Shown here one piece after another: positions 34,059 through 43,122 of a stretch of DNA of 64,000 nucleotides; the stretch's first letter is position 1; every line of letters begins with the position of its first letter. The stretch is from Porphyra umbilicalis. Lineage: Eukaryota > Rhodophyta > Bangiophyceae > Bangiales > Bangiaceae. Made by a program: the position numbers and the translations under genes. The notes under the pieces were generated by a model. The model ran no database searches. It was not told the origin of the DNA and saw nothing but the letters and a program-made list of their open reading frames with translations. The stretch covers positions 1-64,000 of the forward strand of contig KV918992.1 of the NCBI GenBank assembly GCA_002049455.2, in the 5' to 3' direction.

Positions 34059-37000
34059 CTAGTACAAACTCGCACTCCCCCTCTCCGTATTCCCCACCCC
34101 GTCCACGTACTTCTTCCGGTACCATCGTGGCCACTTGCTTGGCGTGAGCTCCGTCTCGACATCCTTGTACATGGCAATGACATTGGACAGCGCCTGCTGG
34201 TACGTGGTAAAGATGATAAAGTTGTCTTGGTTCATCAGGCGGAGGTGGTGCTCCTGGCGGCGGGAAAGGGCGTTCCGCTCCTCGGACGAGGAGGTATTGA
34301 TACTCTCCATCGAGCAGTAGGAGTCCGGGTTCATCGCTTTCGTGCACGACACGTGATTTTTACGCCAGTGGAAGCGGTCGACCAAGAACGAGACGGCGCG
34401 CGCGACGAACGGCAGGCGGCACAACGCTGTCTTTAGCGTCGCGCAGGCGAAGTCATACACCACCTGCGACGGCAGCGTGGCGCACCGCTGCGCGATGAAC
34501 TCGATCGGCATCCGCTGCCCCTCGGACCCGTCCAGCACGACGACGCCGATGCACTTGGGGTGGGTACAGGTGCAGAAGGCCCCGAACGTCCCACCCGTGT
34601 ACTTGTTCTCCTTGCCCATCAGGTGGTTGCAGTCCGGCTCGTCCGTGGCCGCCTGGGCGGTGCCGTAGAAGAGTGGGATGGGCCGCAATACGGGGAAGTT
34701 GGGCGCCCACACACCCGACGATAGGAAATCCTCGGGGGACTCGTCGGTGATGCCGTACGCCGCCTTGAACGACGCCACTGACGCAGGCGTGTCAATCCAC
34801 GTCGCCGTGTACTGGGCGGGGGTGAAGCACTCGAGCGGGTGGGCACTGGCCATCTGCGCCTTGGTAAAGTTGTCGATGGGCGGCTGGTCACCGTCGCCGG
34901 GCGCCATCCCGTCGTCGCCACCCGGTTGCGACACTTGGTTGGCCGCTACAAACGAGTCGTACGCCGCCGCAGTGTCTTTGAGCGCCGATAATAAGTCCGC
35001 AAGCACGGGGCGGAGGCCAGCGTCGCGCTCGAGGCCAGGTCCAAGACAGGCCACAGCGGCGCGAAGCAGCCGCAGCTCGCACACGTCCGCCCGGTCAAGC
35101 ACGGCAGCCAGCTTGGTCGACGTAAAGCCGTCGCTGCTCAGCACGTTGATGAGCGCGTCGATGGCGCTCCAGTCCCCGTCGGGGGCCCAGACCACGAACG
35201 GGTCCACTGTCACCGCCCGCACAAAGTCGACCACCTTGAGCGTCGCCGCCGCCGTGGTCGGGATGCTCGGCTGCAGCCGGAAGAGCATGTCGGCTTCCAG
35301 CGAGGTGCCTTTCGCCCCACCCGTATCCGCCAGCGCCGGCTCCGTGAACAGCTCGGCAAACCGGGCGAGCGGCGCAAAAGTGTCCCAGTACTTGCGGGGC
35401 GCCGCAAAGGACTCGCCGTCGACGGACACGCGGTCATCGGCCGACGTGAGCTCCTCGTCGGACTCCTCCACCTCCGACTCGTCGGAGTCGGCCCCGCGCA
35501 CGCCAACATCGATGCTGCCAGCGGGTAACGGCCGCTGCAGACCAGGTGGCAGCTGGCCGGGGTGGCCGAGTTCCGCTTTGGCGTCCACCGCCATAGGATT
35601 CGCACCCCCTCCACCGTCACCGACAGAGGCGGTGGGAGGGCGTGACGCCGCCGCTGTGGGCCCCCCCATCTCCGCCGCCTCGGCCTCAGCAACGGCGGTG
35701 TTGGGCGCCGGCCCCACCTCGGCGGGGCGCGCGCGCACTACGTCCTGGATCCGCGTCATTAGCGGCTCGGGCACACGCCGGAAAAGGTCGAAGCTGGCCG
35801 CTACAACTTGGGTACAGAGGGAGCGCGCCACGAGCTCGCAGCGAAAGAAGCGGCGCAAGAAGGTCGCCAGGGCAGGCCGCACCCCCCCGTCGACGGTGGG
35901 GCACCAGCCACGCCCGGCAGTAGATGCCGACGTCCCGTGCCGTTCGGACCCCGCAAACGACACCTCCCGGCCGTCGACGGAGACGTTACCCAGCAGCGTC
36001 GACACGGCCATGACGTAGCCGCGCATGCTCGTCACCGTCGTGACAGTCTTGGAGGAGCCCGCCGCCGCCTTGGACGCTGTGTTGAGCACAGAGCCCAGGG
36101 CCTTGGCCACGGCCGAGTCAGTGACCATGTGGGCGTGCACGCTCGCCCGCGGGATGGCGCTCGTGCGGATCGTGTGGCGCTGGAAGCGTCTCTTGTATTT
36201 GAGCTTGTAGCCCAGCTGCAAGCCGTCGAAGCACAGGACGTCGATGACACCGCTCGCGGAGACGCACTGCGCGCAAGTTGACACGTCCAGCGGCAGACCC
36301 TTGATTACCAGCGACAGGTAGAGCGTCAGCGCCTTGCGCAAGGTGGCAACGCTGCGCAATCTGCTCGAGCGCGGTGCGTACTTCAGCGCGGCCGTGAGCT
36401 CGCTGTAGCCGGCGCGCAAGTACGAAGAGGACCGCAAGGAGCAGCCGTTGCGGGACAGGTTGACCGCCAACTCAAACAAAAAGGCCTCGGAGTAGGCCGT
36501 GAACGGCGACGAGAAGACCAGGCCGTGCTCACGACCGTCGGGCATCACCCGCAGCAGGCAATTCGGGCACCGCCACGAGTACACCTTGGCCATGGCCGAG
36601 CCATCGTCGAACTCAACGCGGCACTCGTGCGGAATGGGCGGCTTGAGGGGGCTCGGGGGGACCCTGCAATACGGGCAGAGTGCCTCGGCGGGGAAGTTGA
36701 GGATGGTCTCGGAAGTGGCAGCGGCCTCCACCAGGTTGATACGCGTCAGCTGCGCCGCCGTGGGCGGCACCAAGTCGCGCAACAGCCGCGACTGGTGCAC
36801 CTGGTAGAACCGCGAGAAGAGCATGTACGGGTTGTTAGGGGCAACGGGATTGCCTCCCTGCTTCACCGGGTCGTCGTCCGGGAAGCGCATGTTGGGCGTC
36901 CCGTCGTCGCCGTCGTCGAAGCCACCGTGGCCGCCGCCCGCCGCCGCCGCGACTGCAGCGCTCTGGTGGATGCACTCGCCGTCGGCGGTCGGGCAGGCAA

Positions 37001-38069
37001 CGCACACCCACTTCTTGGCGACGGTCCGCCGCACGACGGCAAAAGGCCAGCTCCCCTCCCCCCCAGAGACCGTGCACAGGGACGCTCCGTACGGGATGGC
37101 AGTCCCGGCAGCGCGGGCCACCCCGCGCACCGACGACTCGAGCACCTCAAACACCTCCTCCAGTGTCATCTGCGCGGCCGCCCGGACGGCCTCGAGGGCC
37201 GCCTCCATGTCCGACTCAAACGTGCAGCCCGTGTCCAGGCACTTCTCAGGCCCACTGCATGACGACACGGGGCGTTTGACGCCGCCCTTGGTCTGGAGGG
37301 TGACGCAGATCGCCACCGTCTGCTGCTTGCAGATGTCGGCGCGCACACGGGAGCGGCCGAGCTTCAGCAAGACGCCGACCGCCCCGCTGCGACCCAACGT
37401 CCACCCCCGCGTCCTCAACGCCTTCTTGGATACGCCCGTATGTACTCGGAGCGCCTCCAGCCCCGACAGCGCACGCGCCGCGATGCCCTCCTCTTCGTAG
37501 TTGTCCTGCAAGTTCTTGTGCATCTCGTTGCAAAAGAGCGCAACGAGCACGGGCCGCATGCTCTCCCGCACGTTGTTGAGGCCCCGCCCCCGCCCCCGGC
37601 CTGGGCCAGGCCCTCGCCAGCCAGCATAGTTGCCGACCCTCATTGCCCGCCCATCCGCACGCCGTCGACGCGCAGGGATGCGAGCGTCGGGGAGGTTGCC
37701 AGCTCCAAACATGTCCGCCATGGCCGCCCCACCATCGGCCAGCAGGTCGGCCGCGGTGCTGAAGCCCATGCGGCCCGACAGGCCGGCGGATGACACCGGA
37801 GTCGTATTGCGCGGCTCCCGAGGGCGCGGCGGATCGGACCGAGCGGCCGAATAAAGCCCGTTTCCGGCAACGCTCCTTGCCGTCACGTACGAGAGGGGCG
37901 GCTGCCCGTCAGAAGGAGGGGAGGGGCTGCCCCCGTCGCAACCGCTCGCCGCCGCGACCGACGCGAAGAGGACGATCCACGCGAAGAAGAGCAGCCAAGG
38001 CGACGGGGGACACGCCAAGGCTGCAAAAAGTAGGGCAGCAACGGTCGCCAGCGTGCGTCGTGGGGCCAT
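34059..38069 (-). CDS. KDZ/Zisupton-like transposase (1336 aa)
   Basis: This is an uninterrupted frame from the first ATG (MAPRRTLATVA, context GCGCCATGG) to the stop at 34059. In order, there are two hydrophobic N-terminal segments, then an Arg/Gly-rich stretch and a helical region. A SWIM/CxC-like zinc site CVACPTADGECIHQ (about 36.97-37.02 kb) and a CPYC...CPNC zinc ribbon (about 36.56-36.68 kb) follow. The putative catalytic core has FDGLQLGYK (36.2 kb), YDFAC (34.45 kb), DRFHWRKNHVSC (34.36 kb) and NTSSSEERN (34.28 kb). The core matches the D...D...E layout of KDZ transposases, including YDxAC and FHW-NH-C. About 580 residues, with an acidic disordered part, separate the first two Asp motifs, as in families with a helical insert. 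The hydrophobic start is odd for a nuclear enzyme; a later Met (MGFSTAADLLADGG) is an alternative start. It lies inside the TIR-bounded element. Confidence 0.8.
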   Translation of the reverse strand: MAPRRTLATVAALLFAALACPPSPWLLFFAWIVLFASVAAASGCDGGSPSPPSDGQPPLSYVTARSVAGNGLYSAARSDPPRPREPRNTTPVSSAGLSGRMGFSTAADLLADGGAAMADMFGAGNLPDARIPARRRRADGRAMRVGNYAGWRGPGPGRGRGRGLNNVRESMRPVLVALFCNEMHKNLQDNYEEEGIAARALSGLEALRVHTGVSKKALRTRGWTLGRSGAVGVLLKLGRSRVRADICKQQTVAICVTLQTKGGVKRPVSSCSGPEKCLDTGCTFESDMEAALEAVRAAAQMTLEEVFEVLESSVRGVARAAGTAIPYGASLCTVSGGEGSWPFAVVRRTVAKKWVCVACPTADGECIHQSAAVAAAAGGGHGGFDDGDDGTPNMRFPDDDPVKQGGNPVAPNNPYMLFSRFYQVHQSRLLRDLVPPTAAQLTRINLVEAAATSETILNFPAEALCPYCRVPPSPLKPPIPHECRVEFDDGSAMAKVYSWRCPNCLLRVMPDGREHGLVFSSPFTAYSEAFLFELAVNLSRNGCSLRSSSYLRAGYSELTAALKYAPRSSRLRSVATLRKALTLYLSLVIKGLPLDVSTCAQCVSASGVIDVLCFDGLQLGYKLKYKRRFQRHTIRTSAIPRASVHAHMVTDSAVAKALGSVLNTASKAAAGSSKTVTTVTSMRGYVMAVSTLLGNVSVDGREVSFAGSERHGTSASTAGRGWCPTVDGGVRPALATFLRRFFRCELVARSLCTQVVAASFDLFRRVPEPLMTRIQDVVRARPAEVGPAPNTAVAEAEAAEMGGPTAAASRPPTASVGDGGGGANPMAVDAKAELGHPGQLPPGLQRPLPAGSIDVGVRGADSDESEVEESDEELTSADDRVSVDGESFAAPRKYWDTFAPLARFAELFTEPALADTGGAKGTSLEADMLFRLQPSIPTTAAATLKVVDFVRAVTVDPFVVWAPDGDWSAIDALINVLSSDGFTSTKLAAVLDRADVCELRLLRAAVACLGPGLERDAGLRPVLADLLSALKDTAAAYDSFVAANQVSQPGGDDGMAPGDGDQPPIDNFTKAQMASAHPLECFTPAQYTATWIDTPASVASFKAAYGITDESPEDFLSSGVWAPNFPVLRPIPLFYGTAQAATDEPDCNHLMGKENKYTGGTFGAFCTCTHPKCIGVVVLDGSEGQRMPIEFIAQRCATLPSQVVYDFACATLKTALCRLPFVARAVSFLVDRFHWRKNHVSCTKAMNPDSYCSMESINTSSSEERNALSRRQEHHLRLMNQDNFIIFTTYQQALSNVIAMYKDVETELTPSKWPRWYRKKYVDGVGNTERGSASLY

Positions 38070-40974
38070 GGCGCATTCAACGAAAGGGCACAAAACCAAA
38101 AGCGGGCCAGCGGTGACAACCAGCAGGAGCCCCCAAGCCAAAGCGGCAAAGTGCAGATGCACGGGTAGCGCGACGACGACAAACAAATCAAAGCCCTCAG
38201 CGGGAAGAGAGAGGCACCTCAAAAGTCAGAACCGCACACTGTCGGGCGGGCTCACCGCCTTCTCATGGGGGTACCCATATTGTGGACGCCAGTGCGGGGC
38301 TGCCAACGTCACCAGTGTGGGGCTGCCTACAACTCCAGTGTGGGGCTGTCGAAGAAAGGAGACGAGACGCGACCAGACACGACCGTACATTCGACACACA
38401 GACGCAGCCGTCACTTACGAGTACCAGAGGGGGCAGGCACTGAACGGTCACTCCTCACATAGTACGGCTCGGTCCAAGATGGTGGGGAGGGTCATGTGCT
38501 GAGGGATCCTCCACTCCACTCATGTTGCACCAAACGGCCAAGTCGCTAGCCGAGTGGTGTCGCCACAGGGCGTACCCAGCACCGGCCAGCCGGCTGTGTT
38601 ACCATCGCTGCAGCCAGCGGGCCGGCCACATCGCTGGCGACAGCCACATCAGATCAGATGTAGTTGACAGCGACAGGGGGCAGTGCCACTTTGAAATTTG
38701 TTCTAATCAGTTGCAAATATGAGCCACAAATGCGACCCACATAATTGTGGTAACTGTCTGATTTCAGTCCGGAACGGCAGACGGTGCCTCGCCTACTGGA
38801 AGCTCAGCACACACCGGAGCGTGGATGGAGAGCCGTGTGGTGCCCGTGGAGCCAGAGGCAAGTCGATACAGAACGGATGCGCCAAGCTGCGAAATCTGAC
38901 CCACAGGTGAACACATAACTGTATTCACAAGAAATAGTACATGCCTCGAGTAACTCGGTGCATCGTCCTGGGGCGATCTTCGGTCTCTCTCTCGTTCGTC
39001 CTGATGAGCTATAGCAACGGGCAGCGCTTCCACCCCAGCCTCTTTTCCTGCGTTTTTCTTGCCACATGTATGTTACAGCCCTCTGTATGATGTGTTGGTG
39101 TGCTCAGCATGTACGCATTAGCTCTGCGGGACTCGCCCACCGGCAAGCACTACCCGCGGATTCTCATGTCAGCGTCCGCGTCAAGAAAAAGCCGTCCCTT
39201 GGCCCCAGATGCCGCCTTTTGGCCACTTTCTTTTGCCCATCACCCTTTTGGGGTCGTCAGCAACGCACTACAACCAGTTCAGACTGCATATACCTCCATG
39301 CCAGGCCTGGCGCACACAAAATACACTGTAATCATACAGAAGCGGCCTTTCGCCGCCGGAGCACCGTGTACTGACCTCACTCTGGAAGGACACTTGATGG
39401 ACACCTTAAGGGTGAGTTCTGAAAGAGCTCAGCGTAGTTTGGTGGTGCTGTGCCAGACAGTGGCTTCACGCGGTTGCTGCCACCAGGCGCGTCCATTTCG
39501 GCTTCAAGCTGTGCGCACTCTTCAACGCAGCGTGCCCCGTGCGAAAAAGGTACATGAGCAGATGGGGGGGGGGGTTCTTGTTGCTCTGATACACAATCGT
39601 GCTGCGCCATGCGACAAGGGGGAAAAGACGGACACACAATGCACCGCTTTTGCACGAAAACGCAATGTGGTCCCTGGACCTTGCTGTGTCTGGTTTTTCG
39701 ATGGGGGCTGCGTGCGCTCGGTCGCCGTACGTGTATCGATGGTGATGGTGTGAAGAAACCCAACAGAAAACCCGTAGCGAGAGCGGGAGTGGCACGCCAC
39801 TGACGCCCCTCCCCACCTTGGCGCACCCAAAAAGACATGAAGGACGGGTCTGCTCATGAAACCATCCACATGCGCACTCGCATCAGCCTTCATAGAACCA
39901 TGACGGACGTTTTTTTTCTGAGAGTGTTTTGGTAGAGTTGGGCGTGGATGTGCCCTCCCAAGGCCCTTGTGGGACACCATGGCAGTGGGGAAGTAGGTAT
40001 ACGAGCACCGGACAGAGAATCGTAAACGTTCTTTTGCGTGGATGTGATGCATGTCAACAGACACCCCGTGGGTTCTTTTTGTGGAAACTCTCGATGGAAC
40101 GGCTTTGGCTTCAAAACGAGTACAACCGAAGCGCAGGCGCAAAATCCACTGGATGTTGCAGTGTCAGCAAGATATACTCTGGGCATCCGGCCCCCCACTG
40201 GGGTGTGGTTGACGGCTGGTGCTGGTAGCCCCTCACGTAACGGCTAGGTCTTCCCCAACTGTGCGTACTTCCACGCTCAGGAAAGCATCCGACTGCCCCC
40301 CGCTCCCTGGCCCGCGCACCTCCCTGCCCCACTCAACCAACCCACCAGCACGGGGCACCGCATCCAGAGGCCACCGCCCTTTCTGGTACGGCTACGTTGG
40401 GGGGGCTCGGGGCCGCCTGCGGCTTTTTCTCGAGCCAGGGCTGGCGGTAGCCCACCCCACGCCCGCCCGCCGCCCCCCCGACACCTCTTCCGTGGCGGCC
40501 GACACGGACGCGGCCGCCGCCGCCACTTGACACCCATACTGCTTTTTTCCCAATGCGACGACAGCGCCGGTACCACCCCCGCCGCCGAGCGCGTCCACTC
40601 CCGCGCCACCATCACCACAGGCGCGGTGCCGGCGATGCCGAGTATGGGTGTGTTCCATACAAAACTGCAGTACCGCTGCCAGCTCGCCCCCCCCCGCACC
40701 GCCTGTCTCCTTGCCCCCTCTACCCCACTGATGGGGGAGGCCTCCAGTTTCATTAGCAAGTGTCACAGCACGAGGGAAAGAAAAGAGCGTTTGCCAGCCG
40801 CTTTAATGCGCACCCACAACACAAACAGACGAGAAAAAAGAGCACCGAACCAACATGGACACAACCATCACGAAGAACACCGCTTGTTCCCACTTAAACG
40901 CCGGCTGGGGTGGGGGGGGGGGAAGAGGAGGGGGGCACCGCCGGCATGGCCACGTTGGTCACGGCCAGCACTAC
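38070..40974. other. Interior of the transposon upstream of the transposase; no firm gene
   Basis: This is less GC-rich than its surroundings and likely includes the transposase promoter. Minus-strand patches at 40530-40760 (SFVWNTPILGIAGTAPVVMV) look protein-like but have no clear start or family. Plus-strand frames at 39.1-39.75 kb are unremarkable. Confidence 0.4.
38285..38352. repeat. Three tandem about 24-bp units upstream of the transposase
   Basis: CCAGTG(C/T)GGGGCTG recurs three times at 23-26-bp spacing, about 215 bp upstream of the transposase ATG on its strand. These are candidate regulatory or protein-binding repeats. Confidence 0.6.
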
Positions 40975-41457
40975 CTACCCACCGTGGATGAGCTGGACCA
41001 CCACCGCCACCGCCGCGACCCTCCCCCCCCCCTCCTCCTCACCACCGCAGGCTTCCACCACCCCACCACCGAGAGCCCCTACCACAACGACGACAAACAG
41101 TGCAGAGATGAGTGCCAAGAGCCGGGGGAGGCGGGGAAGGGCGCCCGCTACTTGGGACCGCCCGACTTGGCACCGTTGCCGGCGGCAGGCGCGTGGATTT
41201 CGGGCGCGCGCAACGGCGACGCCGGCTGCGGCCAGCCCGCCCCAAAGTCCCGCGGCGGTGGCGGTCAGGGCGTTGTACCGCTCAATGTCGGCGGCTGTGG
41301 GCCCAGCGGGGGGCGCGGCCGCAGGCGCCGCCGGAGCGACTATCGGCTCAGGCGGGGAGGAGCCGTCAGCCGGAAGTGCAGCAGCAGGGGGCGCGGATGG
41401 TACCTCCCCCGCCGGCATGACGATCGCCTCCGGTCGGGAGCCGCCATCAGAGGGCAT
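40975..41457 (-). CDS. Possible small single-pass membrane protein in the transposon
   Basis: From an ATG at 41457 (MPSDGGSRPEAIVMPAGEVP) the frame encodes 160 residues. A Pro/Ala-rich N-terminal half precedes a short helical ADIERYNALTATAAG stretch. A basic segment and a strong hydrophobic helix (LLALISALFVVVVVGALGGG) follow, with a short tail. Codon-level composition differs from the surrounding low-complexity DNA. No family is recognised, and the frame could continue upstream without an ATG. It is co-oriented with the transposase and Ulp1 genes. Confidence 0.35.
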   Translation of the reverse strand: MPSDGGSRPEAIVMPAGEVPSAPPAAALPADGSSPPEPIVAPAAPAAAPPAGPTAADIERYNALTATAAGLWGGLAAAGVAVARARNPRACRRQRCQVGRSQVAGALPRLPRLLALISALFVVVVVGALGGGVVEACGGEEEGGGRVAAVAVVVQLIHGG

Positions 41458-41751
41458 GGGAGGCAATCCAGCCGTGGTTCGGTGGGAGGAGGAAGGGGCT
41501 CGCCAAAGCGAAACGGGTATGGGAGAAGATGGGGCTGAGGGCAAGGTCAGCAGTAACGGTCACTGTTGCGGGCGCTGGGAACAGAGGGGCCTCTGGACGA
41601 CGGTGCAGAGGGCGCCACAAGGATTGGCATCACAGCAGGGTTGCTTGATCGATACGCCCGACGGTCAGGAACCTGGCCAATAAACCTCGTGACCTCGTTT
41701 GATCTGGAAATTGAGCAGGTTTGAGCCACGAGTGTTTTGATTGAGAATCGC

Positions 41752-43095
41752 TTATCCACGTGACATTGGCCAATAGGACCCCAGACGAAAAATCTGAAGC
41801 CTTGCACCGTGCACCGGGTGGACTAGAAACCGCCGCGTATCGGCTCTAGCGTGGGAACCGCCGCAGATCCGCCGCCAAAAGAACACGCGACCGCAGCGTT
41901 GCATCGTCCGTTGCCCCGCTTCTGCCATGGCTCCCCCACCGCCACATTTGGCCTTCGCGCCGTCCGCGGCTCCCTTCTGGTTGTTGGGCCGCCCCAATAA
42001 TCTCGGTTGTCTGGTCGGGTCCCTCCACTGAAAGAGTGGCCGCCGCCCCGTCTCCTCCTCCACCACCGCGCCTACCACTGCACGGTGGCGACTCCACGAG
42101 TGGAGCACGTGGGATCCGAGACGGAGAAGGATAGTGGCGGCGGCTGCGGCGGGCGGAGGTCGACAGCCGCGGGGGGGAGAGAATGTGGCGGTACGGGGTG
42201 GTTTACTTCCGATGGGGGGGGGGTGGGGGGGAGGAGGACCGGCGGCGGCGCACCTGCCGCACCACAGGGACGAACGACGAGTCCGAGAGCGGGCCGGCCC
42301 TGGCGGTATGGCCTCAGCCTCACTCTCGCGCCGCCGGACGCCTGCCCGGCGCGCAGGGAGATGGCTTCGAGTCCACCCCCGCCCCCGTGTGCCGGCCACC
42401 GCCGCCGCCGCCGCCGCCAGCCTGCCATGACCGGTGCGCCTGCCGCCCCCGGTGGGCGCGGCGCGCGCCGGATCCACACCAGCGTGACGGGTGCGGTCGG
42501 TCGCCCGACGGCAGACGCGTCTCGTGTGGCAACTGCCGACGTCGCGCACCGGCCACCGGGTGCGGGTGCGGGGGTGTGGGCGCGAGAGCGGTTGGCGGTC
42601 GCGGTCGGGAGTCAGGCACGGCGGCCGCCGGACAGCGCGTCGTCGGTCATGGGGGACCCGGTTGGGAGGCGCCTTGGGGGGGTGGCTGCCCGCGTGCCCG
42701 GCCGGCGGCCGACCCCTCTCGCCACCCCACGCGAGGTGCGTCGGGGCGCGGCGGCGCGTGGGGACACGCCGGCGCCATCCCCGCGTCGGACCGTCGGCGT
42801 GTTTCGCGCTGTCCCGCCCGTTGCTGGGGTGCAGACAACCCGCGCCGTGCTCATTGGCGTCGGCGCCAATGGGCGGGTCGGCACCGTTGGGCGCGGGGGC
42901 GCTTTGGGGGGGGAGGCGCCGCTGGTACCTGCCAGCTGCGGGGGGAACCTGGTCACCGACAGCGACCGGCGCGGGGCGGCTTGCGTTGGGCGTCGTGCGT
43001 CGCGTAGTAGTGGAGGTGTGAGCCGGCGGTGCTGCCGTAGTGGGCATTGCCGGCATGGGGCGCTTCTTTTTGTCCACTGTGCTCGACCGCAGCAA
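41752..43095 (-). CDS. Doubtful open frame downstream of the Ulp1 gene
   Basis: This long minus-strand frame is Arg/Pro/Ala-rich without recognised motifs. The first part (TVDKKKRPMPAMPTTAAPPA) looks more protein-like than the rest, and the better composition seems to move to another frame after a C run near 42905. It may be a broken accessory gene of the transposon or merely stop-poor DNA. Confidence 0.2.
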   Translation of the reverse strand: MLRSSTVDKKKRPMPAMPTTAAPPAHTSTTTRRTTPNASRPAPVAVGDQVPPAAGRYQRRLPPQSAPAPNGADPPIGADANEHGAGCLHPSNGRDSAKHADGPTRGWRRRVPTRRRAPTHLAWGGERGRPPAGHAGSHPPKAPPNRVPHDRRRAVRRPPCLTPDRDRQPLSRPHPRTRTRWPVRDVGSCHTRRVCRRATDRTRHAGVDPARAAPTGGGRRTGHGRLAAAAAAVAGTRGRGWTRSHLPARRAGVRRRESEAEAIPPGPARSRTRRSSLWCGRCAAAGPPPPHPPPIGSKPPRTATFSPPRGCRPPPAAAAATILLRLGSHVLHSWSRHRAVVGAVVEEETGRRPLFQWRDPTRQPRLLGRPNNQKGAADGAKAKCGGGGAMAEAGQRTMQRCGRVFFWRRICGGSHARADTRRFLVHPVHGARLQIFRLGSYWPMSRG

Positions 43096-43122
43096 ACAAC
43101 GAGAAAAAAAGGATGTTGGCTT

